From Burkholderia ubonensis (GTDB lineage Bacteria; Pseudomonadota; Gammaproteobacteria; Burkholderiales; Burkholderiaceae), in assembly GCF_902833085.1 (NCBI RefSeq), contig NZ_CADFEB010000001.1, forward strand, positions 293,742-357,741: a stretch of DNA of 64,000 nucleotides, read 5' to 3'. Of the stretch, positions 1-9,908 are shown piece after piece. The notes beneath the pieces are model-generated. The model made no database searches. It was not told the DNA's origin and saw nothing but the letters and a program-made list of their open reading frames with translations. The position numbers and the translations under genes were made by a program. How positions within the stretch are numbered: position 1 is the stretch's first letter; each line of letters begins with the position of its first letter.

Positions 1-1419
1 GTAGCCGCCCCACACCGCGAGGAACAGCGGGATGCCGACGTAGGTCGCGACGACGCTCATCCAGTCGATCCGGTTCGCGAGGAACGCCTGGTAGTCCTGG
101 CCGAGCGCGATCACGATGCACAGCGCGAACGCGAACAGCGGACCGAACGGGAACCACTTCGACTCGTACGGCATCTGGTCGAGCGAATAGCCCTGCACGA
201 CGTAGCCCTTGCGGAACCGGTAGTGGCTGACCGCGATGCCGAGCCACGCGATGAAGCCCGTCATCCCCGACGTGTTCAGCAGCCACATGTAGACGGTCTT
301 GTCGCCGTACAGCGAGGTCAGGAAGCACAGCGCGCCGACCGCCGTCGTCGCATACAGCGCGTTGCGCGGCACGCCGCCCGGCGACAGCTTCGCGAACAGC
401 TTCGGCGCGCGGCCTTCGGTCGCGAGGGTGTACAGCATCCGCGTCGACGCGTACATGCCCGAGTTGCCGGCCGACAGCACCGCGGTCAGGATCACCGCGT
501 TCATCACGCCGGCCGCGAACGCGAGGCCCGCGTGGCGGAACACCAGCGTGAACGGGCTCACGCCGATGTCGGTCACGTCGCTTTTCAGCAGGTTCGGGTC
601 GGTATAGGGAATCAGCACGCCGATCACGAAGATCGCCAGCACGTAGAACAGCAGGATCCGCCAGAACACCTGGCGCACCGCGCGCGGGATCGTCGTGCGC
701 GGGTTCTCCGATTCGCCGGCCGCGACGCCGATCAGCTCGGTGCCCTGGAACGAGAAGCCCGCGATCATCGCGACGCCCATCATCGCCGGCAGGCCGCCCG
801 CGAACGGCGCGTCGCCGATCGTCAGGTTGTTCCAGCCGTTGTGCGGTGCGCCCTTCAGAATCCCGAAGATCATCAGCAGGCCGACGCCGATGAACGCGAG
901 CACGGTGACGACCTTGATCAGCGCGAACCAGTACTCGGCCTCGCCGAAGCCGCGCACGGTGAGCGCGTTGAGCAGGAACATCACGCCGAGGAACGCCGCG
1001 CTCCACCAGACGCCCGGCACATCCGGAAACCAGTAGTGCATCACGAGCTGCGCGGCCACCAGTTCGACCGCGATCGTCACCGCCCAGTTGTACCAGTAGT
1101 TCCAGCCGAGCGCGAAGCCGAAGCCTTCGTCGACGTACTTCGCGCCGTAGGTCGCGAACGAGCCCGACACCGGCATGAACGCCGCCATCTCGCCGAGGCT
1201 CGTCATCAGGAAATAGACCATCAGGCCGATCAGCATGTACGCGATCATCGCGCCGCCGGGGCCGGCCTGCGAGATCGACGCGCCGGACGCGACGAACAGG
1301 CCGGTGCCGATCGAGCCGCCGATCGCGATCATCGTCAGGTGGCGCGCCTTCAGCGCGCGGTGAAGCTTGGGTGGGTTCGCGGACGAACCGGATTGGTCGG
1401 GATTCGGAAGTGCGGACAT
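1..1419 (-). CDS. APC-family amino-acid permease, LysP-like (3' truncated)
   Basis: Inner-membrane amino acid:proton symporter. The reading frame starts at the ATG at 1419 (MSALPNPDQSG) and runs off the window edge with 473 codons, close to the usual 480-490 residues, so only the C-terminal tail is missing. The N-terminus carries the amino acid permease signature HLTMIAIGGSIGTGLFVASG, followed by GEMAAFMPVSGSFATY and FALGWNYWYNW, as in lysine-specific permease LysP. About twelve hydrophobic segments are spread over the length. Lysine specificity is inferred from family resemblance only; arginine or other amino acids are possible. No regulator gene is adjacent; the next gene is a divergent diguanylate cyclase. 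Confidence 0.9.
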   Translation of the reverse strand, partial: MSALPNPDQSGSSANPPKLHRALKARHLTMIAIGGSIGTGLFVASGASISQAGPGGAMIAYMLIGLMVYFLMTSLGEMAAFMPVSGSFATYGAKYVDEGFGFALGWNYWYNWAVTIAVELVAAQLVMHYWFPDVPGVWWSAAFLGVMFLLNALTVRGFGEAEYWFALIKVVTVLAFIGVGLLMIFGILKGAPHNGWNNLTIGDAPFAGGLPAMMGVAMIAGFSFQGTELIGVAAGESENPRTTIPRAVRQVFWRILLFYVLAIFVIGVLIPYTDPNLLKSDVTDIGVSPFTLVFRHAGLAFAAGVMNAVILTAVLSAGNSGMYASTRMLYTLATEGRAPKLFAKLSPGGVPRNALYATTAVGALCFLTSLYGDKTVYMWLLNTSGMTGFIAWLGIAVSHYRFRKGYVVQGYSLDQMPYESKWFPFGPLFAFALCIVIALGQDYQAFLANRIDWMSVVATYVGIPLFLAVWGGY

Positions 1420-1934
1420 AAAACGGACGAACGTTGAGCGGGCCGGCGGCATGCGTGGCCGGCGCCCGCGCGAAATCGAGGCGCGATGCGCCCCCTGGCC
1501 TGCATGCGATGCAGCCCCGGCGCGCGTCGCGCACCGGGCCGCCTGCGGCGAAGCGCGGATTCTACCTGATTCGTCAGCGGGGACAGCGCACGCGGCGAGC
1601 GATACGCGACGCATGGCGGGCCGGCCCCCCGCCTGCACGGCCGATTTCCTTCCGGTCGAAAACCGCCAGAACGCCGATTAATCAGGACATAATGCAAACA
1701 GGTTTCGAATAATCAGACAAAATGACGGCTTGCGAGAGGCAGATTCAAATCAGATTCCCACCGCGCGCCCCGGCAACGTCATGACAGGTAACCGGGTCGG
1801 ATGTCATTTAAAGCATGAACGGTTTTGACGAGATGGCAAGATCGTCAAAATTCGCGAGATAATATGGATTATCTTGAAATAATCGTGCGGAATCATCGAA
1901 ACCATGCATCTTCCGCCGCCTTACGCCCGCCAGG
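1420..1934. other. Intergenic region between permease and diguanylate cyclase
   Basis: No gene is seen in these 515 bp. The part from about 1675 is AT-rich compared with the surroundings and must hold both divergent promoters. It contains two clear palindromes: TTTTGACGA/TCGTCAAAA (1823-1831 and 1842-1850, 10-nt loop) and GATAAT-ATGG-ATTATC (1858-1873). Both lie 60-110 bp before the cyclase start and could be operator sites. Confidence 0.5.
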
Positions 1935-3470
1935 ATGATGCAATTCCCGCTGCTGCCCGCGTTGCGCCGCCACATCTCGTCGACGGCCGCACGGATCTTG
2001 TCGCCCGCCGGCGTCATCGTCCTGGGCGTCGCCCTGCTGTTGTTCAGCTGGAGCTTGTGCGCGTCGTTCCTGATCGACACGCGCCGCGACGCCTACCACC
2101 ATGCGATCGACAACGCCCGCAACCTGATGCTGCTCATCGAGCGCGACATCGCCCGGAACATCGAGCTGTATGACCTGTCGCTGCAGAACGTCGTCGACGG
2201 CATCGCCGATCCGGCCGTGATGGCGCTGCCGCCGTCCATGCGTAACCGGGTGCTGTTCGACCGCGCGGCGACGGGCAACTACCTCGGTTCGATTTTCGTG
2301 ATGGACCCGCAGGGCAACATCGTGATCGACTCCCGCTCGGGGCCCGCGCGGCACGGCAACTTCGCCGACCGCGACTATTTCACCGCGCACCGCGACCGGC
2401 AGGCCCACGGCCTGTACATCAGCAAGCCTTACGCGTCCCGGCTGCGCAACGGCGCGCTGACGATCGCGCTCAGCCGCCGGATCGACCGCCCCGACGGCTC
2501 GTTCGGCGGCATCGTCGTCGGCACGCTGAGCATCGACTACTTCCGCGCGCTGCTCGACGGCCTCGCGGTCGGCAAGCGGGGCACCGCGGCGATCATCGAG
2601 GACAGCGGCGCGCTCGTGTGCCGCCTGCCGTACGACCCGGCCCTCGTCGGCCTCGACCTGCACAAAGGGCCGCTGTTCACCCAGGCGATCGCGCATCGCG
2701 AAGGTGTGCTGAACGGCAGGGCGGCCATCGACGGCGTGCGGCGCTACTTCGTCTACCGGCACCTGAGCGGCCTGCCGCTGATCGTCAACGTCGCGCCCGC
2801 CGAGGACGACATCTATGCGACATGGCGCGAGCGCGCGATCTGGATCGGGGTGCTGATGGCCGCCTTCACCGCGATCATCGCGGCGGGTTCCCTGCTGCTG
2901 TCGCGCGAGCTGAAGCGCCGGCAGGTCGCCGAATCGAAGCTTTACCGCCTCGCGCATACCGACGCGCTGACCGGTCTCGACAACCGCGGCCGGTTCGACG
3001 CCGTGCTCGCGCAGGAGGCGCAGCGCGCCACCCGCAGCAACCGGCCGCTGTCCGTGCTGTTCATCGACGTCGATCACTTCAAGTCGTTCAACGACTACTA
3101 CGGCCACCAGGCGGGCGACAACGTGCTGCGCCAGGTCGCGCAGTGCGCGCTGCGCTGCCTGCGGCGCCCGAGCGATCACGTCGCGCGCTACGGCGGCGAG
3201 GAATTCGTGGTCACGCTGCCCGACACCGACGCGCGCGGCGCGGCGACCGTCGCAGAAGCGATCCGGCGCGCGATCGCCGGGCTCGACGTCGAGCACGTGA
3301 TGAGCCCGTACGGGCTCGTGACCGTCAGCATCGGCACGGCGACCACCACGCGCGGCCGCTCGCTGAGCGCCGCGATGCTGCTGAAGCTTGCCGACGAAGC
3401 GCTGTACGAGGCGAAATCCAGCGGCCGCAACCGCGTGTGGGACACCGCGCGCAGCCGGACCGCGGCGTGA
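1935..3470 (+). CDS. Membrane-bound diguanylate cyclase with periplasmic sensor domain
   Basis: Makes cyclic di-GMP from two GTP. Residues about 23-50 form a membrane anchor. Residues about 50-290 are an extracytoplasmic Cache-like sensor (GSIFVMDPQGNIVIDSRSG, then NFADRDYFTAHRDR, typical of dCache_1). A second membrane helix lies near 300-322. The GGDEF domain follows, with the catalytic signature GGEEF at 420-424. An inhibitory I-site RPSD lies at 411-414, five residues upstream, so product feedback inhibition is expected. No EAL domain is present. AGGATG lies directly against the first ATG, so the second ATG (1938) may be the real start; the protein barely changes. The ligand sensed is unknown. 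Confidence 0.93.
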   Translation: MMQFPLLPALRRHISSTAARILSPAGVIVLGVALLLFSWSLCASFLIDTRRDAYHHAIDNARNLMLLIERDIARNIELYDLSLQNVVDGIADPAVMALPPSMRNRVLFDRAATGNYLGSIFVMDPQGNIVIDSRSGPARHGNFADRDYFTAHRDRQAHGLYISKPYASRLRNGALTIALSRRIDRPDGSFGGIVVGTLSIDYFRALLDGLAVGKRGTAAIIEDSGALVCRLPYDPALVGLDLHKGPLFTQAIAHREGVLNGRAAIDGVRRYFVYRHLSGLPLIVNVAPAEDDIYATWRERAIWIGVLMAAFTAIIAAGSLLLSRELKRRQVAESKLYRLAHTDALTGLDNRGRFDAVLAQEAQRATRSNRPLSVLFIDVDHFKSFNDYYGHQAGDNVLRQVAQCALRCLRRPSDHVARYGGEEFVVTLPDTDARGAATVAEAIRRAIAGLDVEHVMSPYGLVTVSIGTATTTRGRSLSAAMLLKLADEALYEAKSSGRNRVWDTARSRTAA

Positions 3471-3520
3471 CGGGCGGCCCGCCGCCCGCATCCCGCCGTG
3501 GACAGCCGGTGCGCGTTGGG

Positions 3521-3810
3521 CTAGGGTCTGTTTACATACGGAACGCACATGCGAATGCCCGAAATCGCCCGCAGGGCAAGGAGGAAGGAGCGCCGTTTGG
3601 CCGCGCCAAACAAGCGACGCGCGACGCCGCCATGCGGGCGATTTCGGGCATTCCCCTGGAATGAAATTTTTAACTTGGGGTTGCCACGAGAACGGCCGCT
3701 CGCCGCGTTGTGCTCCTTGCGAATACGTCCAGTATTCGCGGCGTCGCACGCCTCGCGAGCGGCCGTTCTCGTGGCAACGCATGTGCGTTCCGTATGTAAA
3801 CAGACCCTAG
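3521..3810. repeat. 290-bp nested palindromic element (MITE-like)
   Basis: Outer arms are a perfect 33-bp inverted repeat, 3521-3553 against 3778-3810, beginning CTAGGGTCTGTTTACATACG. Inside it are two further perfect stems: 3553-3573 with 3633-3653 (21 bp) and 3680-3703 with 3755-3778 (24 bp). Each carries a small terminal hairpin: GTTTGG/CCAAAC at 3595-3611 and GCGAATAC/GTATTCGC at 3719-3739. The centre (3655-3679) is AT-rich. The element sits between two co-directional genes and has no believable coding capacity. Open frames across it are by-products of the palindromes. Confidence 0.85.
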
Positions 3811-3898
3811 CGTTACGTCTCCGGTCGCAGCCGCCACGGGACGCCGGATGCCGGCCGGGTTTGCGCCGGCGCGCCAGTTCGTCACCCCGCTTTCCGTC

Positions 3899-4969
3899 AT
3901 GACCACCCTGCCCCACACCCGGCTGCCGCCCCTGATCCGTAACGCGCTGCGCCCGCTGCTGGACCCCTATCGCCGTTACCGGCATGCGAAGCTGATCCAC
4001 GCCGCGCGCGTCGCGCTCGCGATCCTCGTGTCGATCGGCCTGTCGACCGGCCTGCGGATTCCGCACGGCGAATGGTCGACGATCACCGTGCTGATCGTCG
4101 TCGGCGGCCTCCAGCATCACGGCAACATCCGCAAGAAGGCCGCCGAGCGCGCGCTCGGCACGTCGATCGGCGCGCTCGCGGGGCTGCTGCTGATCCTGCT
4201 GCACTCGGCCGTCCACGCGCCGCTCGCGATCTACGCGGTGATGGCGATCGCCTGCGGCGTCTGCGCGTATCACGCGATCGGCAAGGCCGGCTATATCGCG
4301 CTGCTGTCGGCGATCACGATGGTGATCGTCGCCGGGCACGGCGACAACGAGATCGTCGACGGCCTGTGGCGCGCGGTGAACGTGCTGGTCGGCATCGCGA
4401 TCGCGCTGTCGTTCTCGTTCGCGCTGCCGCTCTATGCAACCTACTCGTGGCGCTACAAGCTCGCCGACGCGCTGCGCGCGTGCGCCGCCGTGCACGCGCG
4501 GATCGCGGGCGGCAGGCAGGTCAGCGACGAAGCGCACCTGAAGGAGATGGCCGCGCTCGGCGCGCTGCTCGTGCAGCTGCGTTCGCTGATGCCGTCCGTG
4601 TCGAAGGAGTGCGGGATCTCGATGCAGCAGCTCGACGCAATCCAGCGCAACCTGCGGCTCTGCATCAGCTACCTCGAGATCCTCGCGAGCGTGCGGCCGG
4701 CCCGCGACGATACGGCCGCCCGCGACTACCTGCGCGTCGCGATGAAGGCGACCGACCTGAACATCCGCGACCGGCTGGTCGGCGCGAGCCGCGCGCTGAA
4801 GTTCGGCACGCCGAGCCGGCTCGGCGGCACGCGGCGGCGCCCGGATGTGCCGCACGACGCGCCGCCGCCGCAATTGTCCGGGTATGTGTCGATTTCGGCG
4901 AAGCTCGCCGGGGAAGTGGATCAGCTGAGGGAGCGGCTGCTGGATACCGCGCGGTCGTGGAATATCTGA
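3899..4969 (+). CDS. FUSC-family inner-membrane protein
   Basis: Probable inner-membrane component of an aromatic-acid or drug efflux system. The chosen start (MTTLPHTRL at 3899) gives 356 residues; an upstream ATG at 3848 would add 17 residues lacking membrane-protein character. The N-terminal half has about five or six closely packed hydrophobic segments, with the FUSC signature RIPHGEWSTITVLIVVGG followed by HGNIRKKAAERALGTSIGAL. The C-terminal half (from about residue 185) is soluble and helical. This is about half the length of full FUSC exporters such as AaeB, matching the shorter YccS/FUSC-like subgroup. No membrane-fusion partner gene is adjacent, so the substrate is unknown. Confidence 0.82.
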   Translation: MTTLPHTRLPPLIRNALRPLLDPYRRYRHAKLIHAARVALAILVSIGLSTGLRIPHGEWSTITVLIVVGGLQHHGNIRKKAAERALGTSIGALAGLLLILLHSAVHAPLAIYAVMAIACGVCAYHAIGKAGYIALLSAITMVIVAGHGDNEIVDGLWRAVNVLVGIAIALSFSFALPLYATYSWRYKLADALRACAAVHARIAGGRQVSDEAHLKEMAALGALLVQLRSLMPSVSKECGISMQQLDAIQRNLRLCISYLEILASVRPARDDTAARDYLRVAMKATDLNIRDRLVGASRALKFGTPSRLGGTRRRPDVPHDAPPPQLSGYVSISAKLAGEVDQLRERLLDTARSWNI

Positions 4970-5012
4970 TCCGAGCGTCCTGGGGTGCGGCGAGCCGGCT
5001 CAAGCCGGGCGG

Positions 5013-5972
5013 TCAAGGGGCGGCAAGATTCTTGCGGAGGAACGCGAGCACGTCGGCATCGAGCTCCTTGTGAAAGGCCTCGCGGTCGAAACCCGGGGGA
5101 TCAGTGCAGATCTCCGGCGCGCGCTTCGCCAGCTCGACGGGGCATGGCGGCAAAAAGCTGAAATGCTGCGAATTGGGCACCACGTGAAACTCGACGCTGG
5201 CAGGCAATGCGCGGGCGATGGCCGCGACGCTTTCCGGCGTCACGCCGTCGCCACCGTGCGCCGAACTCCATAGCTGTACCGGCACCGTTACATTCCTCAT
5301 GCTTCCCGCGATGAAGAAGAGGCTGAGCGGATCGGCGATCACCGCCGCCTTGATGCGGGGATCGTGAGCAAGTGCCGGCAGCTCGCCTCGCCGGATTTGT
5401 TCGCAGATCAGGCTGTTCCTGCCCTCGCATGACTTCGGCGCCTTTCCGAAAACGGGGTCAGCACCGATCGCGACTAGCCCCGTATAGCCTCCCCGCGAAA
5501 AGCCGAAGAATCCGACACGCGCCGCATCGATCCGCGACGCGTCGGGCCATGGGCCGAGCATGAAGTCGATCACTCGTCTGACGTCGGTCGGCCGCTCGAT
5601 CAGTACGGAGAAGTCGCCGTTACGCCGCTCGTTCGTCGCGCTGTCGCCATGATCGATGGCGGCGACGACGAAGCCGGCATCCGCCAGCGTTTCGGCGATG
5701 TCACGGTGGCCGACGAAACTGCCGCTCCAGCCATGCGAGATGACGACAAGCGGCAGGTTTTCGCCTGCGATCGGACAATCCTTTGCGACGGACATGACCA
5801 CGAAACCCAGCTTCACGCTTCCCGGAGGCTGCGTGCACGGATACCAGACCGCGCCTGTCAGCGTCGGGCCATCGTGATCGGCCGGGATGTCTAGCAAGCG
5901 GAAACCTGCAGCCTGGGCCAACGTCGCCATGAGGCAGAAAGCGGCGGCGACAACGAATTTCAATGGACGCAT
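5013..5972 (-). CDS. Secreted alpha/beta hydrolase (dienelactone hydrolase / PAF-acetylhydrolase-like)
   Basis: 319 residues from the ATG at 5972, with GGAG correctly spaced upstream. A typical signal peptide, MRPLKFVVAAAFCLMATLA then QA/AGF, directs it to the periplasm or outside. The alpha/beta-hydrolase landmarks are visible: an oxyanion-hole strand VVISHGWSGS, nucleophile elbow GFSRGG (Ser nucleophile), a candidate acidic residue in the VIADPL region, and the catalytic His in NSQHFSFL. A frame extending upstream to 6197 is not supported, because it is arginine/proline-rich and precedes the signal peptide. Substrate unknown; an esterase or lipase role is likely. Divergent from argG. Confidence 0.85.
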   Translation of the reverse strand: MRPLKFVVAAAFCLMATLAQAAGFRLLDIPADHDGPTLTGAVWYPCTQPPGSVKLGFVVMSVAKDCPIAGENLPLVVISHGWSGSFVGHRDIAETLADAGFVVAAIDHGDSATNERRNGDFSVLIERPTDVRRVIDFMLGPWPDASRIDAARVGFFGFSRGGYTGLVAIGADPVFGKAPKSCEGRNSLICEQIRRGELPALAHDPRIKAAVIADPLSLFFIAGSMRNVTVPVQLWSSAHGGDGVTPESVAAIARALPASVEFHVVPNSQHFSFLPPCPVELAKRAPEICTDPPGFDREAFHKELDADVLAFLRKNLAAP

Positions 5973-6105
5973 TGATTGCTTCTCCGATCGGGAAAATAAC
6001 CAGCATGGCGCCCAGCAGCCAAGGCGCGGAAGGTGGCCAGGGTGGCCGGGGCGTTGCGGGGGGCTAATCTTCGCTCGGGCCGCCGGCCGCCGATCCGTCC
6101 CTTGA

Positions 6106-7605
<1,500 letters not shown>

Positions 7606-7616
7606 GTCGGTTCATT

Positions 7617-7654
7617 CGCTCGCGGGCCGTTTGTTTCTGAGGCGGCCGCGAGCG
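7617..7654 (+). terminator. Hairpin downstream of argG
   Basis: CGCTCGCGGGCCG (7617-7629) pairs with CGGCCGCGAGCG (7643-7654) with one bulged G. The stem begins 11 bp after the argG stop. There is no clear T-run, so a terminator role is only likely. Confidence 0.4.
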
Positions 7655-7671
7655 GATGCATTCATTACCGC

Positions 7672-8349
7672 TCAGGTGCCTTGTCCTGAGCGCGCCTGGG
7701 CCCATTTCACACGCTCGTTCAAACGCCGCTTCCAGTCTGGTGCGAGGCCAGGAACGACGCTCAGCGCGTCGAGATCGTCAACGCTGGGGCGATGTGTCAG
7801 TTGTACCTGCCAGAACTGGTCGATGGAAAAGCGATCCGTTTGTCGCTCCACCAGTGCGATCGCATCACCGGGATTAATCGTCCCTGGGTTAATCACACGG
7901 TAATACCAGCCGGTGATTCGGGTTTGCGCCACGAACATCGACATGCTGTCCACACCAAAGCGGTGATTGATTTTCCAGCAAGGACTGCGGGGCTGTGACA
8001 CCTGCAGCAGAACCGTGCTGCCGATCTGGAAAATGTCGCCGATGTGCACGTTCTGTTCGCTTAGCAAGCGTGCCGAGATGTTTTCTCCCAAGCTGCCCGG
8101 AACCAGTTCAGACGCACTATCGGGAAATGCTTGCGCAAGCTGCTCGTAGTTTTCTGCCGCATAATGGTGAATCGCTTTCTCCGGTCCACCATGCACCCTC
8201 GCGTCCGCCTGCTCGTCACCTGACAGGCCGAAGGCTTCGACTCGAATGGAATCCGTGATGCGCTGCTTGAATATGCCGCTGCGCTGCCCTTCGGGTAGGT
8301 AACCCGTTCCGCCGGCAAACAGGGAGTCAATGGTTGAGATTGGCATCAT
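7672..8349 (-). CDS. MOSC-domain protein, YiiM family
   Basis: 225 residues, matching the length of E. coli YiiM. MOSC domains bind molybdenum cofactor or handle sulfur, and YiiM-type proteins are linked to detoxification of N-hydroxylated bases. The family pattern is clear: DARVHGGPEKAIHHYAAENY near residue 50, then GSLGENIS, and the conserved cysteine in SQPRSPCWKI that is proposed to bind the cofactor or sulfur. The C-terminal part (from about 165) corresponds to the 3-alpha domain. Start is the double ATG at 8349/8346; no strong Shine-Dalgarno is visible. Convergent with argG. Confidence 0.9.
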   Translation of the reverse strand: MMPISTIDSLFAGGTGYLPEGQRSGIFKQRITDSIRVEAFGLSGDEQADARVHGGPEKAIHHYAAENYEQLAQAFPDSASELVPGSLGENISARLLSEQNVHIGDIFQIGSTVLLQVSQPRSPCWKINHRFGVDSMSMFVAQTRITGWYYRVINPGTINPGDAIALVERQTDRFSIDQFWQVQLTHRPSVDDLDALSVVPGLAPDWKRRLNERVKWAQARSGQGT

Positions 8350-8450
8350 GGTGTAATTCGCGGATTTTCCAGGAGAACGGCTAATGCTACTCGGTTCGGC
8401 GAATCGGGGCTCCGGTCAATCCCACTTACAGATGAATGCAAGAGATCACT

Positions 8451-8837
8451 ATGAACTACGTCGTGACCAAGCCGCATCGAAGTGAGTATCCGAATCCCAT
8501 CCGTCTCAACAAGGGCGATCCGTTCGTCATTGGCGAGAAGTATCAAGGCCCCGAGGGCTGGGATGACTGGTTTTTCTGCACCACGCCCGGTCAGGCGGGC
8601 GGCTGGGTTCCGCTGCAAGTCATCGAGCGGCTTGCCGATGGTACGGGCCGTGCGCTGGAAGACTATACGGCTCGGGAACTGGATGTGGATGCCGGCGAAA
8701 TGCTGATCGGGTTCAGGATATTGAATGGATGGGTCTGGTGCGAACGCCTGTCTCGCGGCGACGCGGGATGGGTTCCGTTGCGAAATCTGGAGGTTGATGA
8801 GGAGCGAGAGGGGTCTAGGCGAAGCCCATCGAGTTGA
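8451..8837 (+). CDS. Small tandem SH3-domain protein
   Basis: 128 residues from the ATG at 8451 (MNYVVTKPHR), preceded by AGAG; an upstream ATG at 8436 adds only five residues. Two SH3-like beta-barrel repeats are readable. The first spans about residues 14-58, with GWDDWFFCTTPGQAGGWVPL. The second spans about 72-118, with NGWVWCERLSRGDAGWVPL. Each ends in the GWVPL turn typical of variant SH3 domains. No signal peptide. Proteins of this type occur singly in many proteobacteria and their role is unknown. The tail after residue 118 is charged and probably disordered. Confidence 0.75.
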   Translation: MNYVVTKPHRSEYPNPIRLNKGDPFVIGEKYQGPEGWDDWFFCTTPGQAGGWVPLQVIERLADGTGRALEDYTARELDVDAGEMLIGFRILNGWVWCERLSRGDAGWVPLRNLEVDEEREGSRRSPSS

Positions 8838-8867
8838 TTTTGTATCGACTCTGCATCAAGCACTTAG

Positions 8868-9065
8868 CCACCCCATCTCGATGAACCTATTAACCTCTGC
8901 AACAGCCCCCCCAAAGAGGACAAGACCGTCCTGGACCGGGTTCGCATCTCGGCCACTGTCCGTGACAGCATTGCGGTTGAGTATTACCACGAAAACATCC
9001 CTGTATGCGCTGAAATATCGTTCGTCGCGCAAGTTTCGACGCCCTATGGATTCATCAAGCCGTAG
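8868..9065 (+). pseudogene. Remnant of an unidentified small gene
   Basis: After a stop codon at 8865-8867 the frame is open for 65 codons and reads like real protein (EDKTVLDRVRISATVRDS, then SFVAQVSTPYGFIKP and stop at 9063-9065), but it has no start codon. It overlaps by 11 bp, tail to tail, the small zinc-ribbon gene on the other strand. It may be the 3' end of a lost immunity-type or hypothetical gene. Not identified. Confidence 0.35.
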
Positions 9066-9264
9066 TGTGAAGTTTTGACCGGGAATACGGGGTCAACTCC
9101 ACTAGTGCCGCATCACACGATTCGCTTGGCTCACGCCATTCGGACTCACAATCCTCACAGATAACGAAGAGAGCACGATCATCTTTCTCGGTGGCCACGA
9201 GAATCCTGCCCTGCCCACAGACCGGGCATGTTTCGTTGACAACAGCGTAATGCACATACGTCAT
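9055..9264 (-). CDS. Small zinc-ribbon protein, candidate orphan immunity gene
   Basis: 69 residues, with a CPVCGQG knuckle near residue 13 and a CEDCESEW knuckle near residue 37. This is a two-CxxC zinc ribbon, with only short acidic and basic segments around it. Its start codon overlaps by 4 bp (ATGA) the stop of the upstream toxin-like fragment, the tight coupling seen in CdiA-CT/immunity pairs. It lies downstream of the main exoprotein operon on the same strand, where orphan toxin/immunity modules usually accumulate. The immunity role is inferred from position; the ribbon itself is seen. Confidence 0.55.
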   Translation of the reverse strand: MTYVHYAVVNETCPVCGQGRILVATEKDDRALFVICEDCESEWREPSESCDAALVELTPYSRSKLHTTA

Positions 9265-9570
9265 GGTTTAGGTGCCTTCGGCAAGGGTGCGCCATTACCA
9301 GGGAATGCGGTAATGACTTGGTTCGTCCCATGCACTGTGATGATGGTCACAGAATTCAGGTTCTGTCGTTGTCCAGTGTAGCCACCGGCATATCCCGAGT
9401 TCGTAACTCCCCGCAACCCTAGATGTGGCGCGGCTTCGCCAGCAACCACCGCCTAGATGCAATCCTTCGATCCAGTTTTTCGCCCAAACGCGCTTTTCCA
9501 GCTCGGCGCACGGACTTCGTTAAAGAGCAAGGCGCAGCGGTTCACCGCTCAGGAATGTGGTGCGCCTCAA
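9261..9570 (-). pseudogene. Decayed orphan toxin tip (BECR/EndoU-like C-terminus)
   Basis: On the minus strand one frame reads NRCALLFNEVRAPSWKS, then an in-frame TAG near 9458, then VVAGEAAPHLGLRGVTNSGY and finally SVTIITVHGTNQVITAFPGN before the stop at 9261-9263. A second stop (TGA) lies near 9565. The final strand pair, a hydrophobic beta hairpin ending xVITAFPG, resembles the ends of BECR-fold ribonuclease toxins (EndoU and related CdiA-CT domains). No start, no export domain and two stops: a displaced, broken toxin tip. The family call is tentative. Confidence 0.4.
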
Positions 9571-9657
9571 ACCCGCATCACGCTTGGCTGAGCGACCGTT
9601 TCGCACGCGGTTTGGTACGTGCGTCATGTCTGTAGCCATTCAAGGGGACGTTTCAGA

Positions 9658-9825
9658 ATGAAACACCACGGGCGATTACCCAATTCCACGCCCGCGCCGG
9701 CCGACCGCCGACACGATAAACATCGCGTAATCGCCGATGCCTGGCTGCGCAGCGCGATCGACGGAATCCGGCTAATGCGCCTCGACGAGGACGCGCGCCG
9801 CGAGGTGGCGAGAAGGATTTTCTAG
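9658..9825 (+). CDS. Possible small protein (55 aa)
   Basis: Begins MKHHGRLPNS, with AAGGGG 13 bp upstream, and ends ARREVARRIF. The second half (HRVIADAWLRSAIDGIRLMR) has coding-like composition and a helical, charged pattern. No relatives recognised. It lies opposite in direction to the exoprotein operon, in the gap downstream of its immunity gene. Confidence 0.25.
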   Translation: MKHHGRLPNSTPAPADRRHDKHRVIADAWLRSAIDGIRLMRLDEDARREVARRIF

Positions 9826-9908
9826 TGGTCCGGCACCGGCGCGCGGACGACGACGAATCGCGCAAATCAGCAGCCGCGCTGTCACGCTCGCCGACACTCG
9901 ACACACAC

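Noticed and set aside
1893..3782. A 629-codon minus-strand frame across the diguanylate cyclase and the palindromic element
   Set aside because: Composition is arginine/alanine/valine-rich without motifs; it is the antisense of a clear GGDEF gene plus repeat sequence.
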